Assembly (NCBI GenBank): GCA_964603655.1
Contig: CAZRVZ010000061.1
Span: forward strand, 1-54,480
DNA: 54,480 nucleotides
Reading direction: 5' to 3'
DNA from: JACPWY01 sp964603655
GTDB lineage: Bacteria > Bdellovibrionota > FAC87 > UBA2466
A program made the position numbers and the translations under genes. Positions within the stretch are counted from its first letter, which is position 1, and each line of letters starts with the position of its first letter. Of this stretch, positions 1 through 9,009 are shown piece by piece. The notes beneath the pieces are model-generated. The model worked only from the letters and a program-made list of their open reading frames with translations. It was not told the origin of the DNA and searched no databases.

Positions 1-238
1 ACATCGCCTACATTAATGAATATCACCTCGCCGCCTGAGAAACTCTCGGGCTCCAGTGGCAAGGTTTGGAGGGTAGCGTTACCTCGGTCTGAGCGGGGGA
101 GGGGTGGCCGGGTTTAGCCCACCGAAAGGGGCCAGGTATTATGCCTTACTGTCAGATTTCTGGCTTGAGAGCCGCATCACCACGCGATTACTGCTTTCTC
201 CCAACTTTTTCGACGTGCACCCACCACCGAGCTCTCTC
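1..238. other. Left edge without a clear gene
   Basis: No gene is supported here. A plus-strand frame open from the left edge ends at a TGA at 36-38 and could be the last eleven codons of an upstream gene (gmk often precedes rpoZ in proteobacteria), but eleven residues are too few to identify anything. The minus strand also has a short open frame over about 1-95 with protein-like composition and no good start. Neither is called. Confidence 0.3.
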
Positions 239-266
239 TTGACTTTCCAAATCATTTCCATAAGAT
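239..266 (+). promoter_or_regulatory. Predicted sigma-70-type promoter of rpoZ
   Basis: A TTGACT box (239-244) and a TAAGAT box (261-266) are separated by 16 bp, about 48 bp before the rpoZ ATG. An AAGGAG Shine-Dalgarno (301-306) follows at normal spacing from the ATG at 315. The boxes are seen in the sequence; activity is inferred. Confidence 0.5.
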
Positions 267-314
267 ACGCCCCCATAAGATGGTCTCGTTTTCGTAATCA
301 AAGGAGTCTCACTC

Positions 315-533
315 ATGGCACGCATAACCGTTGAAGATTGTTTAGAAAAAATTCCCAATCGTTTTGAGCTGATTCACGCGGCCGTAAAGCGGGTAAAGCA
401 GATGGCCAAGGGTTCGCGAACCGTCATTACCGGCAATCGCAACAAGCCCGCTGTCATGGCACTGCGAGAAATCGCAGCCGGCGCAATCACCATTGAACCG
501 ATTAACGGCTCCGATGGAGAACCGGTAACTTAG
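315..533 (+). CDS. rpoZ: RNA polymerase omega subunit
   Basis: This 72-residue protein is the omega subunit of RNA polymerase, which binds beta-prime and helps core assembly; in many proteobacteria it also forms part of a ppGpp site. The start MARITVEDCLEKIPNRFELI and the following stretch of basic residues, plus an AxxAlREIAaG segment, are the classical omega signature. Length matches the short omega proteins of non-enteric proteobacteria. The ATG has a perfect AAGGAG ribosome site 9 bp upstream and a plausible promoter at 239-266. The next gene begins 39 bp downstream on the same strand, so the two are probably co-transcribed. Confidence 0.95.
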   Translation: MARITVEDCLEKIPNRFELIHAAVKRVKQMAKGSRTVITGNRNKPAVMALREIAAGAITIEPINGSDGEPVT

Positions 534-571
534 TTCATAACTTCATTTAACCCAATCAAAGGCGAGGACCC

Positions 572-2050
572 ATGAAGCGCAGCTATTTCACCACGTTGGG
601 CATGCTGGGTGCGTTTTTACTCCTGCTCGCGTGGTATTTCCTTTACGAAAAAAAATACAAGGGCGAGTTTACTCGAAAAGAGGACGTGGCGAAGCAGTTC
701 GTAACGCTCTCCAAGGATCAAATTAAAGAACTCATCATCGAACGCCAAAAGAATCCCCCGAGCGAAGATGCCGAAACGACGCCGGAAGTTTCTGCCAACG
801 CTCCCGCGGCTCAGTACGATAGAATTCAACTGAAACGATCGGGAGAGAACTGGAACCTCGTTGCTCCGGTTGAAGATCAGGCCGATTCGTCCGCCGTCGC
901 GAGTCTCATCACCACCCTTACCACCACGAAGCAGGACCGACTGGTTTTAGATAACCCGACAGACCTGGCTTTATTCGGTCTGAAGGACCCTATTGTAAAA
1001 GTGACAATCGCAGGCGATACGGCCGGCGCAAACACCACGGAAACGCTTCTCATCGGTCGCAAGACACCGGTGGGTTTCGGCGTCTACGTTAAACTCGCGT
1101 CCAAAAGTAGTGTTTATAAAGCGAGTCAGAGCTTTCGATCGGCGCTGGAAAAGCAACCGAAAGAACTGCGGAGCAAAACGATATTCAATTGGGTTCGCTC
1201 CGATATCGGCGAAATTGAGGTTTCTGGAAAAGTAAGTTTAATTTTGAAAAAAGGGGAGAAGGAATCCTGGACACTCGCCCGTGAAAACCTGCCCGCCGAT
1301 GTCAACGAAACTAATAAAATCCTAAACTCCATTATCGACATGCGGGCCACCGATTTTGTATCCGAAGACGGAAAGAATCTGGCCGGCTTCGGCCTAGAGC
1401 CTCCTCAACTCCGAACCGTGCTGACAAGTCTTAAGGACAAATCACGCCAGGTTCTCAGTTTCGGACAGATGAGTGGAAAGACCTATGTCCGCAAGGATGA
1501 CAAGCCCGTAGTCTTTGAAATCTCAAGTGACACTTGGACTAAGCTCACCCAGCCCCCCGAAAAATACCGTAATCTCGAGGTGGCGAGCTTCAACCGGTTC
1601 GATATCAAGCGCATTAAGATCGAACGTGAAAAGGAGCCCCTAGAGTTTTTCAAAGAATCGAGCGATTGGATATTGCCGCTCGATCCGAACGTTAAGATCG
1701 ATTCGGCCAAGGTCGATACGCTGCTGACCAAGTTGCAGGACATGCGGCTGGTGAGGTATGCGCCAATGGCAAAGTCACCTCAGAAGCCTCAGATAGTCGT
1801 TCGACTTTTCGAAAAAAAGGACAGTAATGAAGTCGAGAAACTTTCGCTTAGGTTTGGCGCCGCCAAAGGAGCGGAAGTGGCTGTAGAACGCGAGGGGCTT
1901 GGAATTCCTTTTTTCATCAAGAGTGAAGATCTCAAACCGCTCTTGCAAACCAGATCCGATTACATCAAGCCAGAACCGCCGCCACCTAAAACAGACCTTA
2001 AGGGCGAACCGAAGGCCGAGCCACCAAAGACCGAAAAATCCACGGGATAA
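572..2050 (+). CDS. DUF4340-type membrane-anchored protein
   Basis: A 492-residue protein with one N-terminal membrane segment (about residues 8-26, rich in Leu, Ala and aromatic residues) followed by a long, charged extracytoplasmic part. The body repeats a beta-rich pattern typical of DUF4340 proteins, with phrases such as LFGLKDPIVKVTI and GFGLEPPQLRTVL, each a 'Gly-Leu-x-x-Pro' turn before a beta strand. The C-terminal 30 residues are a Pro/Lys/Glu-rich tail. DUF4340 proteins often lie beside ABC transporters of the gliding/auxiliary type; none is visible here. It follows rpoZ with a GGCGAGG ribosome site and is followed after 13 bp by the SDR gene. Biochemical function is unknown. Confidence 0.75.
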   Translation: MKRSYFTTLGMLGAFLLLLAWYFLYEKKYKGEFTRKEDVAKQFVTLSKDQIKELIIERQKNPPSEDAETTPEVSANAPAAQYDRIQLKRSGENWNLVAPVEDQADSSAVASLITTLTTTKQDRLVLDNPTDLALFGLKDPIVKVTIAGDTAGANTTETLLIGRKTPVGFGVYVKLASKSSVYKASQSFRSALEKQPKELRSKTIFNWVRSDIGEIEVSGKVSLILKKGEKESWTLARENLPADVNETNKILNSIIDMRATDFVSEDGKNLAGFGLEPPQLRTVLTSLKDKSRQVLSFGQMSGKTYVRKDDKPVVFEISSDTWTKLTQPPEKYRNLEVASFNRFDIKRIKIEREKEPLEFFKESSDWILPLDPNVKIDSAKVDTLLTKLQDMRLVRYAPMAKSPQKPQIVVRLFEKKDSNEVEKLSLRFGAAKGAEVAVEREGLGIPFFIKSEDLKPLLQTRSDYIKPEPPPPKTDLKGEPKAEPPKTEKSTG

Positions 2051-2063
2051 AGGGAGAGTCTCA

Positions 2064-2852
2064 ATGCCTTCATCGATTCAAGGACGCTGGGCGCTCATTC
2101 TGGGCGCATCATCGGGTTTTGGAGAGGCGATTTCATTGAAGCTCGCCGAATCCGGCATGAATATCATCGGAGTGCACCTGGACCGAAAATCCACCCTCCC
2201 CCACGTCGAGGAGATCACCTCTCGAATCAGGGGCTTTGGAGTCAAGTCGCTCTTTTTTAACGTCAACGCCGCCGACTCCGAAAGGCGGGCCGAAGTTCTG
2301 GATGCCACCCGCCGTGAAACAGATGGGATCCATTGTCTGGTTCACTCCCTTGCGTTTGGAAGTCTCAAGCCATTCATTGCTCCAGATCCAAAAGATCGAA
2401 TCTCCAAAGAACAGATGGAAATGACGGTGGATGTGATGGCACACAGTCTCGTCTATTGGGTTCAGGATCTACGGGCTAAAGAACTGCTCAGAAAGAAATC
2501 CCACGTATTTGCGATGACCTCGTCCGGGGGAACGCGCGTTTGGCCGACTTACGGTGCGGTTTCGGCGGCAAAGGCCGCCCTGGAATCCCATTGCAGACAG
2601 CTCGCACTGGAGCTGGCACCCGACCAGATCGCGGTCAATGCGATTCGCGCGGGAGTTACGAACACACCGGCCCTGAGAAAAATTCCCGGAAACGAAAAGA
2701 TGATCTCGCTTGCGACCGAGCGAAATCCGAACAAGCGCCTGACCGCGACTCTAGACATCGCGCAAACCATCAGTCTGTTAGTCCACGACGAAAGCCTCTG
2801 GATGACGGGAAACACGCTAGGCGTTGATGGCGGAGAAGACATCGTCGGGTGA
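2064..2852 (+). CDS. SDR oxidoreductase, enoyl-ACP reductase-like
   Basis: This 262-residue protein is a short-chain dehydrogenase/reductase. It has the Rossmann dinucleotide motif GASSGFG near residue 11 and a C-terminal GxDGG-type segment. The catalytic Tyr and Lys lie in YGAVSAAK, a Tyr-x6-Lys spacing characteristic of enoyl-ACP reductases (FabI/FabL) rather than the Tyr-x3-Lys of ordinary SDRs, so reduction of enoyl-ACP in fatty acid synthesis is the best guess. The ATG at 2064 has an AGGGAGAG ribosome site at 2051-2058. An in-frame start farther upstream would overlap the DUF4340 gene and is less likely. Its last 36 bp overlap, tail to tail, the hydrolase gene on the other strand. Confidence 0.8.
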   Translation: MPSSIQGRWALILGASSGFGEAISLKLAESGMNIIGVHLDRKSTLPHVEEITSRIRGFGVKSLFFNVNAADSERRAEVLDATRRETDGIHCLVHSLAFGSLKPFIAPDPKDRISKEQMEMTVDVMAHSLVYWVQDLRAKELLRKKSHVFAMTSSGGTRVWPTYGAVSAAKAALESHCRQLALELAPDQIAVNAIRAGVTNTPALRKIPGNEKMISLATERNPNKRLTATLDIAQTISLLVHDESLWMTGNTLGVDGGEDIVG

Positions 2853-3572
2853 CGCCTCTTTCCACCCTTTTAGAATCCGACTGATTACCCGATAGCCACG
2901 CTTGGAAAGAACGAAATCGGAGTGGGACAGACCGCTCACTTGGATGCTGCGGACATTTTGGGCATTGGCAAGCGTTCCCGGCAGTCGGGTCGTCCCGACC
3001 CTGCAAATCCAGTCGCTTAAAGAATAGACGGAGATCATGCGAATATCGGACGGAACCGGGCAGGCATTCAGCCGGGTGAGCACCCGAGATTTCGGCGATA
3101 ACTGAAGCAAACATTTTCCCAGCGATACGAGATGGGAAAAAAAACCGAGAATCGCAAGCCAGGAACCGTGGTGCGGCGTTGCGAGCGTCGTCAGTGTTTC
3201 GCAATAGTGACTTCCGCCCAGGAGTTGCACGTAATAACGGGCTACGATTCCACCCGCCGAGTGGGCCACCAGGTGAATGGGGGAATCATGGACCATTTTT
3301 TTAAACCCCAACACCTCTCTTCCCAAGCGCCGAGCCATTTCGGGAATTCCTCCCTGGAGGTCCTGCCAATGCAGTGAAAACACCGCGACGTTAAACCCAT
3401 CCCTGATGAGCCTTTTTCTTAAAATTCTGAGCGACCTGTGAGGGGCTCCGAATCCAGAGATAAAAAACACGGTGGGTAGATTTTTATCAATAATACGCAG
3501 CGGAAACGGGTCGCCACTCTGTTCGGGAAGAATCGATAGGATATCCCGAAAAAGTCCGCGGAGCAGATTCAT
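2817..3572 (-). CDS. Alpha/beta hydrolase, lipase/PGAP1-like
   Basis: A 251-residue alpha/beta hydrolase. The nucleophile elbow is AHSAGG (Ser about residue 105), preceded by an HG-like oxyanion segment ISGFGAPHRS near residue 38. A likely acid is the Asp in SLSDW, and a likely catalytic His lies in SGLSHSDF near the C-terminus. The phrase TLATPHHGS after the nucleophile is typical of triacylglycerol lipases and PGAP1-type esterases. No clear signal peptide is visible, so a cytoplasmic or peripheral enzyme acting on lipid esters is inferred. The ATG is preceded by AAGGAT at good spacing. The gene converges on and overlaps the SDR gene by 36 bp. Confidence 0.75.
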   Translation of the reverse strand: MNLLRGLFRDILSILPEQSGDPFPLRIIDKNLPTVFFISGFGAPHRSLRILRKRLIRDGFNVAVFSLHWQDLQGGIPEMARRLGREVLGFKKMVHDSPIHLVAHSAGGIVARYYVQLLGGSHYCETLTTLATPHHGSWLAILGFFSHLVSLGKCLLQLSPKSRVLTRLNACPVPSDIRMISVYSLSDWICRVGTTRLPGTLANAQNVRSIQVSGLSHSDFVLSKRGYRVISRILKGWKEASPDDVFSAINA

Positions 3573-3712
3573 CAGATCCTTTTCGGTTCCGTGAAGCTTT
3601 TCCTGAGCAGGTTACTAACCAGTTCATAAGTAGATTACATTCCGAGTCTCCGAAATCTCCCATGGTATCGTATCTAAACGCGCTGTCCCCGGTGGACTTA
3701 GAATCTGTCTCA

Positions 3713-4228
3713 TCAGTACCTGAGCGGAATCTTGGCTACGAACCGTAAAATTTTTTCGATTTCGGTAGTGCCACCGATGGTCAGCGACTCACTTTTAGGG
3801 TCGTATTCGAGCAGAAGGCCGGTATAAAGCTGGCGTATCCTTCGCCCCCCACTTCGCCGATCCTTAAATACGGTTTCAAGCCGTTTGAGAATCTCCTCCG
3901 ATTCGAACTCGAGACCGACGCCCACGATCCCGCGGCTCTTTAATAAAGTTAATAATGTTGCAAGGGCTGATGTCTTTTTCGGGAGGGCTGGTGCTACTAG
4001 AGACGCCGTTTCACCTGGTGCGACGCTAGGCGTAGCCGCTGGCTCGGTGTTTGGCGCCGTACTAGACACACCGCCCGGCTCGAGAGAGATCGGACTTGGG
4101 TTTGACTCATAGGGAAATAGAACACTTTCCGGAGAGTGTTCTATTTCCGAAGAGGAGCAGCCGAGAAAAATGAATAGTACGCCAACACAAAGAAAATATT
4201 GAGCAATTTGATACCAAAACGGAACCAC
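3713..4228 (-). CDS. Predicted lipoprotein of unknown function
   Basis: This 171-residue protein begins with a hydrophobic segment ending in a lipobox, FLGC (Cys about residue 24), so it is probably lipid-anchored. The mature N-terminal region is Ser/Pro/Glu-rich and disordered in appearance. The C-terminal 80 residues, from about LLTLLKSRGIVGVG, look like a compact alpha/beta domain that I do not recognise. A 36-bp near-perfect palindrome lies inside the gene at 4113-4148, about 27 codons from the start. It is transcribed away from the AMIN-like gene with only 59 bp between their starts. The 140 bp after its stop, up to the hydrolase start, hold no recognisable gene. Confidence 0.6.
   Translation of the reverse strand: MVPFWYQIAQYFLCVGVLFIFLGCSSSEIEHSPESVLFPYESNPSPISLEPGGVSSTAPNTEPAATPSVAPGETASLVAPALPKKTSALATLLTLLKSRGIVGVGLEFESEEILKRLETVFKDRRSGGRRIRQLYTGLLLEYDPKSESLTIGGTTEIEKILRFVAKIPLRY
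4113..4148. repeat. 36-bp near-perfect palindrome inside the lipoprotein gene
   Basis: Arms 4113-4126 and 4135-4148 are perfect 14-bp inverted copies (GGAAATAGAACACT and its complement). The eight central bases continue the symmetry except for one T/G pair, so the whole 36 bp is almost a palindrome. It falls within codons 27-38 of the lipoprotein gene and would form a strong hairpin in its mRNA. Confidence 0.8.
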
Positions 4229-4287
4229 TTTTTTCCCTTAAGCTCATACGATAACCGGCCGATAGTCCCTATGTCGAGGTAAGTTGC

Positions 4288-5469
4288 ATGTATAGTCCCC
4301 TACTGGGTCTACTAATTTTAATTGCCGGTACTGCGAATGCGGGACCGTTCTTTAAGGACGGTAACCAGCTCGAAATTCGCAAATACCGATTCAGCCGTCA
4401 CACCAACAAGGGGTTTGAACGGTTGGTGCTGGAATTCGATCACCTCGGTTCTAATGGGAATAAGCCGACTCTCAAGGTGGAATCTTCAGGTTTCGAGGCC
4501 AAGGTCACGTTGCTCGACGCTCACCTTTCCGGAATCATCCCCGAAAGCGAGATTAATAAATCCTATCTCACCCGCTCCAGGTACCTTGGTCCGGTTACGA
4601 TTGCGGCTGAAAAGGGAACGTTTAACGTAACAACTAATTTGAAGAAAAGCTCATCGGTTGAGGCATTCTGGATGGATAAGCCAGCTCGCCTAGTCGTCGA
4701 CGTGTTCCCAATGACCACGACCGCGACGCGCGCGACCGGGAGAAAGATCGCTTCTTTGAAAGGCTCCGCCGCCGGCCAAACAACTCCAATGGCACCCCCA
4801 AAAACAGCAGCCAAGCACGAAGTTTTCTGTTTTCCTCAGTCGTCGCAATTGCAAGCCAGCATCGCATTCGACACAATCATTGAGACAAGCGGTGAGAGTT
4901 CAGCTTCGTCACCTACACCTGAAGGGGGCGTGGTTTGCTTCCCGGCCACGGCCCGGTTGACACCGCAAATCGCCTATAAACTTGCCCCCTACCCCAGCTT
5001 TCAGATGCCGCCGTTATCGATGACACCCGCAGCCATCGATAACGCCCTCGCAATGCCACCGGGCATTCAAACCGACCTCGTGGGTGGCAGCCAAAAAATT
5101 CCGGACAATTTCGCCGCACCCGAAACTCCTTTGTTCACACCACCCGCTGAAACGGCCCCGCCCACGACGACGGGCCCTTCGGCTGCGCTGGAACCAGAGC
5201 CCATGGTCCCCACAGATTCGACGACATCTTTGATGCCGGTCACGCCGCTGGATGAAGCTCTGCCGGCGCTAACGGCCATCACTCCGATTTCACCGATAGA
5301 CGAACGGCTGCCTGCGTCCGCTGAAAATACGGTCGCCCCGGGAGAGGCCGCGCCAGACACCACAACTCCTTTCCCTACTAAGAAAAAGAAAAAGAAGAAA
5401 GTTAAACCCCGGCTCCCGCAGCTCCCTCCATCGATCACCGAAGGAGCTCTTCTTCCCCCGGTAAAGTAG
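4288..5469 (+). CDS. Secreted AMIN-like envelope protein with Pro/Thr-rich tail
   Basis: A 393-residue protein with a clear signal peptide (residues 1-18, ending TANA-G). Residues about 25-145 resemble an AMIN domain: a beta-sandwich with the closing phrase PARLVVDVFP that is typical of AMIN domains, which target periplasmic proteins to peptidoglycan. The remainder is low complexity, rich in Pro, Thr, Ala and Glu, with two short Cys-containing motifs (VFCFPQSSQ and VVCFPATAR) and a run of about seven lysines near the C-terminus. No catalytic amidase domain follows, so it is probably a wall-binding or structural protein. It diverges from the lipoprotein gene and precedes the nuclease gene by 39 bp. 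Confidence 0.6.
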   Translation: MYSPLLGLLILIAGTANAGPFFKDGNQLEIRKYRFSRHTNKGFERLVLEFDHLGSNGNKPTLKVESSGFEAKVTLLDAHLSGIIPESEINKSYLTRSRYLGPVTIAAEKGTFNVTTNLKKSSSVEAFWMDKPARLVVDVFPMTTTATRATGRKIASLKGSAAGQTTPMAPPKTAAKHEVFCFPQSSQLQASIAFDTIIETSGESSASSPTPEGGVVCFPATARLTPQIAYKLAPYPSFQMPPLSMTPAAIDNALAMPPGIQTDLVGGSQKIPDNFAAPETPLFTPPAETAPPTTTGPSAALEPEPMVPTDSTTSLMPVTPLDEALPALTAITPISPIDERLPASAENTVAPGEAAPDTTTPFPTKKKKKKKVKPRLPQLPPSITEGALLPPVK

Positions 5470-5508
5470 CCCTGTGAATTTGCGCATCAGCTGCAGTAAT
5501 CTACCCGA

Positions 5509-7326
5509 GTGAAACGGTCCACGATGCACACGGGGCGCGTCCAGAAAAACCCTCAGGGTTTTGCCTTCATACTTTCAGCCGGCATACCCGACACCTATGT
5601 CGATCGCGACTCCGCTCAATTTTTATTAACCCGAGACCTCGTCAGTTTTACCGTCGTTTCCGATGGGCGCCGAAAATCCGCCAGGATTCACCAGGTTCTG
5701 GAGCGCGGCGTCCTTTCCGTCTACGGCTGTTTCAGGAAACTCCCGTCCCCCCATGTCGTGACTGCCGCCGGTGAGGCCTTTCATGCCGACGCGGGCCGCG
5801 AGGTCCAGGATGGGAGCTACGTCATCGCCACCATCGTGTGCTACCCCACCCACTCGAAGGCGGCTCTGGTAAAAGTAGCGCACGACTTGGGCCCAGCACC
5901 CAAACCGGCCGACGACAATCTCATCGCTTTGACGGTACTCGGTCTGCCCACCGAGTTCCCCCTGGATGTCCGATTAGAGGCCCGCACCGAGCCACCCGAC
6001 GATACCACTCGGGTCGATTTGACGGGTCTTGATTTCGTCACCATTGACGGCGAGGACGCAAAGGATTTCGACGATGCCGTTTTTGTTCAGGCGCAAAGTG
6101 GAGACGAGGCATGGGTGCTCTACGTCGCCATCGCCGATGTCAGCCATTTTGTACGCCCTGACACTGCGCTTGACCTGGAGGCCCGCAGGCGATCCACCAG
6201 CGTCTATTTACCGGGCACCTGCATTCCCATGCTCCCCGAAATACTCTCAAACGATCGGTGTAGCCTAAATCCACAGTCCCCAAAAAAGGTGGTCGTCGCA
6301 AAAATGGCCTTCGACCGTCATGGAGTGCGAACCCGCTCCGATTTTTTTTCGGCGACGATTCAGACCCGCATGCGTCTGACCTACTCGCAGGTTCACGCCC
6401 ATTTTGCGGGTGAATCCCGCCCTGAACTGAGCGCTCTAAAAACCCCGTTGGACCACGCGCGCAGGCTGTATCGAAATATGAGGGAGCGCCGCAAAGAGCG
6501 ATTCGCATTGGATTTTAATTTTCCGGAATTGAAATTCGATCTGGATGCCTTTGCTACTCCCCGTAGCATCTATTTTGCACCACATTTTGAAAGTCACGAA
6601 CTCATCGAGGAATTCATGGTGGCGGCCAATTCGGCCGTGGCCGAGCGTTTACGCCATGAACGGGTTCTGTTTCGCGTCCACGAGGCTCCAGATACCGACG
6701 AGTTGACCGATCTCAACACACTCCTTAAATCCCTGGGGGTCTCCCACCGTGTGACGAGCTTTACTCACGAAGCTATTGCCGAGTTGCTCCAGATCGATAA
6801 TCCCGTGCTTCACCGCGCACTACTTCGAATGCAACGCCAGGCAAGGTACGGATTCGACCCCCTGGGCCATTTCGGCCTGGCGCTCAAGGACTATCTGCAC
6901 TTCACCTCGCCCATTAGGCGGTATCCGGATCTCGTTGCCCACCGCGCATTAAAATCGGTCATCGAAAACCGAAAATCAGCCGATAACGAGACCGGGGACT
7001 CACCCTACGACCTCGCGCGCGAAACGTCTGACAAGGAGCGTCGAGCCATGGAGGCTGAGCGTTTTGTATCACGCCGTAAACAATGCTGGTTCATGCACCC
7101 GCTCGTCGGCGAAGAATTCAACGGTAGGGTCTCTGACTTTTCGAAAACGGGCATCGGCGTCAGGCTGGACAACGGCATTGACGGGTTTTTGCCGATCTCT
7201 TTCGAATTGGATGAGAAACGCCTGCGCGCCCGACTGGGGGGCGAGTTCATCAGCCTTGGAAGCCCAATTGTCGTGCGTGTCAATCGCGTGGACGTGGAGA
7301 TGGGGCGAATTGAGCTGGGAATCTAG
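5509..7326 (+). CDS. rnr: RNase R / RNase II family 3'-5' exoribonuclease
   Basis: A 605-residue processive 3'-5' exoribonuclease. The N-terminal part (about 6-75) looks like a cold-shock RNA-binding domain (GRVQKNPQGFAFI). The RNB catalytic core starts around residue 170 and carries the metal-binding cluster DGEDAKDFDDAV near residue 180 and the signature TSPIRRYPDLVAHR near 466. The last 70 residues are an S1 domain. It is shorter than E. coli RNase R (about 810) because it lacks the N-terminal helix-turn-helix region and the basic tail; RNase II is nearer in length. The start is GTG at 5509 with a possible ATG at 5524; neither has a strong ribosome site. The next gene begins 7 bp after its stop. 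Confidence 0.88.
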   Translation: MKRSTMHTGRVQKNPQGFAFILSAGIPDTYVDRDSAQFLLTRDLVSFTVVSDGRRKSARIHQVLERGVLSVYGCFRKLPSPHVVTAAGEAFHADAGREVQDGSYVIATIVCYPTHSKAALVKVAHDLGPAPKPADDNLIALTVLGLPTEFPLDVRLEARTEPPDDTTRVDLTGLDFVTIDGEDAKDFDDAVFVQAQSGDEAWVLYVAIADVSHFVRPDTALDLEARRRSTSVYLPGTCIPMLPEILSNDRCSLNPQSPKKVVVAKMAFDRHGVRTRSDFFSATIQTRMRLTYSQVHAHFAGESRPELSALKTPLDHARRLYRNMRERRKERFALDFNFPELKFDLDAFATPRSIYFAPHFESHELIEEFMVAANSAVAERLRHERVLFRVHEAPDTDELTDLNTLLKSLGVSHRVTSFTHEAIAELLQIDNPVLHRALLRMQRQARYGFDPLGHFGLALKDYLHFTSPIRRYPDLVAHRALKSVIENRKSADNETGDSPYDLARETSDKERRAMEAERFVSRRKQCWFMHPLVGEEFNGRVSDFSKTGIGVRLDNGIDGFLPISFELDEKRLRARLGGEFISLGSPIVVRVNRVDVEMGRIELGI

Positions 7327-7332
7327 AAACCC

Positions 7333-9009
7333 ATGAAGATCCTAAAGACGGCAACTACCTTTACCAACGCCTTTAAAAATGCCGGCCGGGTGCGCGAAAT
7401 TGTGGCCATTTTCGCTCGCCACGGATTTAACGACGTGATCATGCGGCTGCGCCTGCACGCATTCATGTCTAAACGCGGAGCGGATGCGCCTGCGATTTTG
7501 CCGATAGAGGTTCGGCTGCGTAATTGTTTCGAGGAATTGGGCCCCGCCTATATTAAATTAGGGCAGCTTTTGGCCGGTCGCCCGGATATCATTCCCGAAT
7601 CGTTTACGACCGAATTTGAGCGCCTTCAGGACAATGTCAGTCCGGTCCCCTTCTCGGAGATAAAAAGTTGCGTCGAGACCGAGCTCAAGGACACGCTGGA
7701 GAATCTATTTCTCGAATTTGACCCCACGCCGCTAGCCACCGCCTCAATCGCCCAAGTACACGCGGCCCGGTTACGATCGGGAGAAAGTGTGGCGGTAAAA
7801 ATACAGCGCCCGGGAATCGAGAAATCGATTCACAATGATGTATCAATTTTAAGAGGCATTGCGGTGCTGATTGAAAAATATGTGCCCGAACTCAGCATCT
7901 TCAACCCGCGCGGTCTGGTCGAGGAATTTTTCAAGACCATGCTGCTCGAGCTCGATTTTTTCGTCGAGGCGAATAATATTCGGCGTATCAGGTCCAACTT
8001 ATCCCACCTGGATAAGGTGGTAATCCCCCAGACCTTCAAGACACACACCACATCGCGCGTCCTTTGCCTGGAAAGATTCGAGGGGGTGAGGTTCAGCGAT
8101 CGGGCAGCGCTAGGGAATCTACCCATTTCCTCGGCGGCGGTCATTGAGGCGGGAGCCGAGGCCTTTTTCTTCATGGTGATGCAGGATGGCCTGTTTCACG
8201 CCGATCTGCACGCGGGCAACCTCTTCGTGCTCCCGGACGGCCGGCTCGGCATCATTGATTTTGGAATGGTGGGGCGACTCTCCAAGCGAACCAGAGACAG
8301 TATCCTCGTTCTATTCACCTCGCTACTCGACGAGGATTTCGAAACACTGGCGGGTGAATACCTGAATCTCTCCCAGAGCCGGGGCGATACCGACGTGCTC
8401 AAACTCCAGAAGGATTTGATGGACAACATTTCTCCCTATATCGGCATGGCGCTCGGCGACGTCAATATCGGGCGCATCCTGATGCGTTCCACGGCTATCG
8501 CCGCGCGCAATCATCTCGTCGTTCCGCGGGAATTGATGCTGCTCTTTAAGGCGATGATTAATCTGGAATCACTGGGAAAGCGCCTCGATGCCGGATTCGA
8601 TTTGCTCACCCTCGGCAATCGGCTGGCCCGCCAGATGCTCACCAGCCGCTATTCCCGCGATCGAGTGGTGCGGGATCTTCTGGTCGTGGGAAGGGATATT
8701 TCCGGACTCGCCGAGATGACCCCTCGGATCCTGACGCGGTTTTTTCGCCGCTGGTCCGCGAACCATTTTCAGTTCGAGCACCGTAACCGCGATATTGAAT
8801 TGCTTTCTCGGGCGGTTCACACCCTTTCACACGCCGTGGTCCTTTCCAGTCTGATTATCGGAGCATTCGCCTCGGCCATCGCGTTTCTGGGCCACAGCGA
8901 CGGCGTTTTGTTTTTCGGAGTGCCCATAGTCTCCGTCATCGCATTTTTTGTCGCGACTGCCATTGGTTTTCTGGGCCTTCATCGCCTGCGCAAGGAGTTT
9001 CGCCGGTGA
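7333..9009 (+). CDS. UbiB / ABC1 / AarF-family kinase-like protein
   Basis: A 558-residue member of the UbiB family, atypical kinases linked to ubiquinone biosynthesis and lipid homeostasis. The family KxGQ motif is in YIKLGQLLAGRPDIIP (about residue 75). The catalytic-loop equivalent is ADLHAGNLF (about 290) and the metal-binding DFG is in IIDFGM (about 307). An Ala-rich loop, TASIAQVHAA, replaces the usual Gly-rich loop, as expected for the family. Two C-terminal membrane segments (about 497-550) agree with UbiB topology. It sits between the nuclease and the START-like gene, overlapping the latter by 4 bp (GTGA), so the three are probably one operon. Confidence 0.88.
   Translation: MKILKTATTFTNAFKNAGRVREIVAIFARHGFNDVIMRLRLHAFMSKRGADAPAILPIEVRLRNCFEELGPAYIKLGQLLAGRPDIIPESFTTEFERLQDNVSPVPFSEIKSCVETELKDTLENLFLEFDPTPLATASIAQVHAARLRSGESVAVKIQRPGIEKSIHNDVSILRGIAVLIEKYVPELSIFNPRGLVEEFFKTMLLELDFFVEANNIRRIRSNLSHLDKVVIPQTFKTHTTSRVLCLERFEGVRFSDRAALGNLPISSAAVIEAGAEAFFFMVMQDGLFHADLHAGNLFVLPDGRLGIIDFGMVGRLSKRTRDSILVLFTSLLDEDFETLAGEYLNLSQSRGDTDVLKLQKDLMDNISPYIGMALGDVNIGRILMRSTAIAARNHLVVPRELMLLFKAMINLESLGKRLDAGFDLLTLGNRLARQMLTSRYSRDRVVRDLLVVGRDISGLAEMTPRILTRFFRRWSANHFQFEHRNRDIELLSRAVHTLSHAVVLSSLIIGAFASAIAFLGHSDGVLFFGVPIVSVIAFFVATAIGFLGLHRLRKEFRR

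Noticed and set aside
1..117. Short open frames at the left edge on both strands
   Set aside because: Too short to assign; the plus-strand frame ends at 38 and the minus-strand frame has no good start. They may be parts of genes outside the window.
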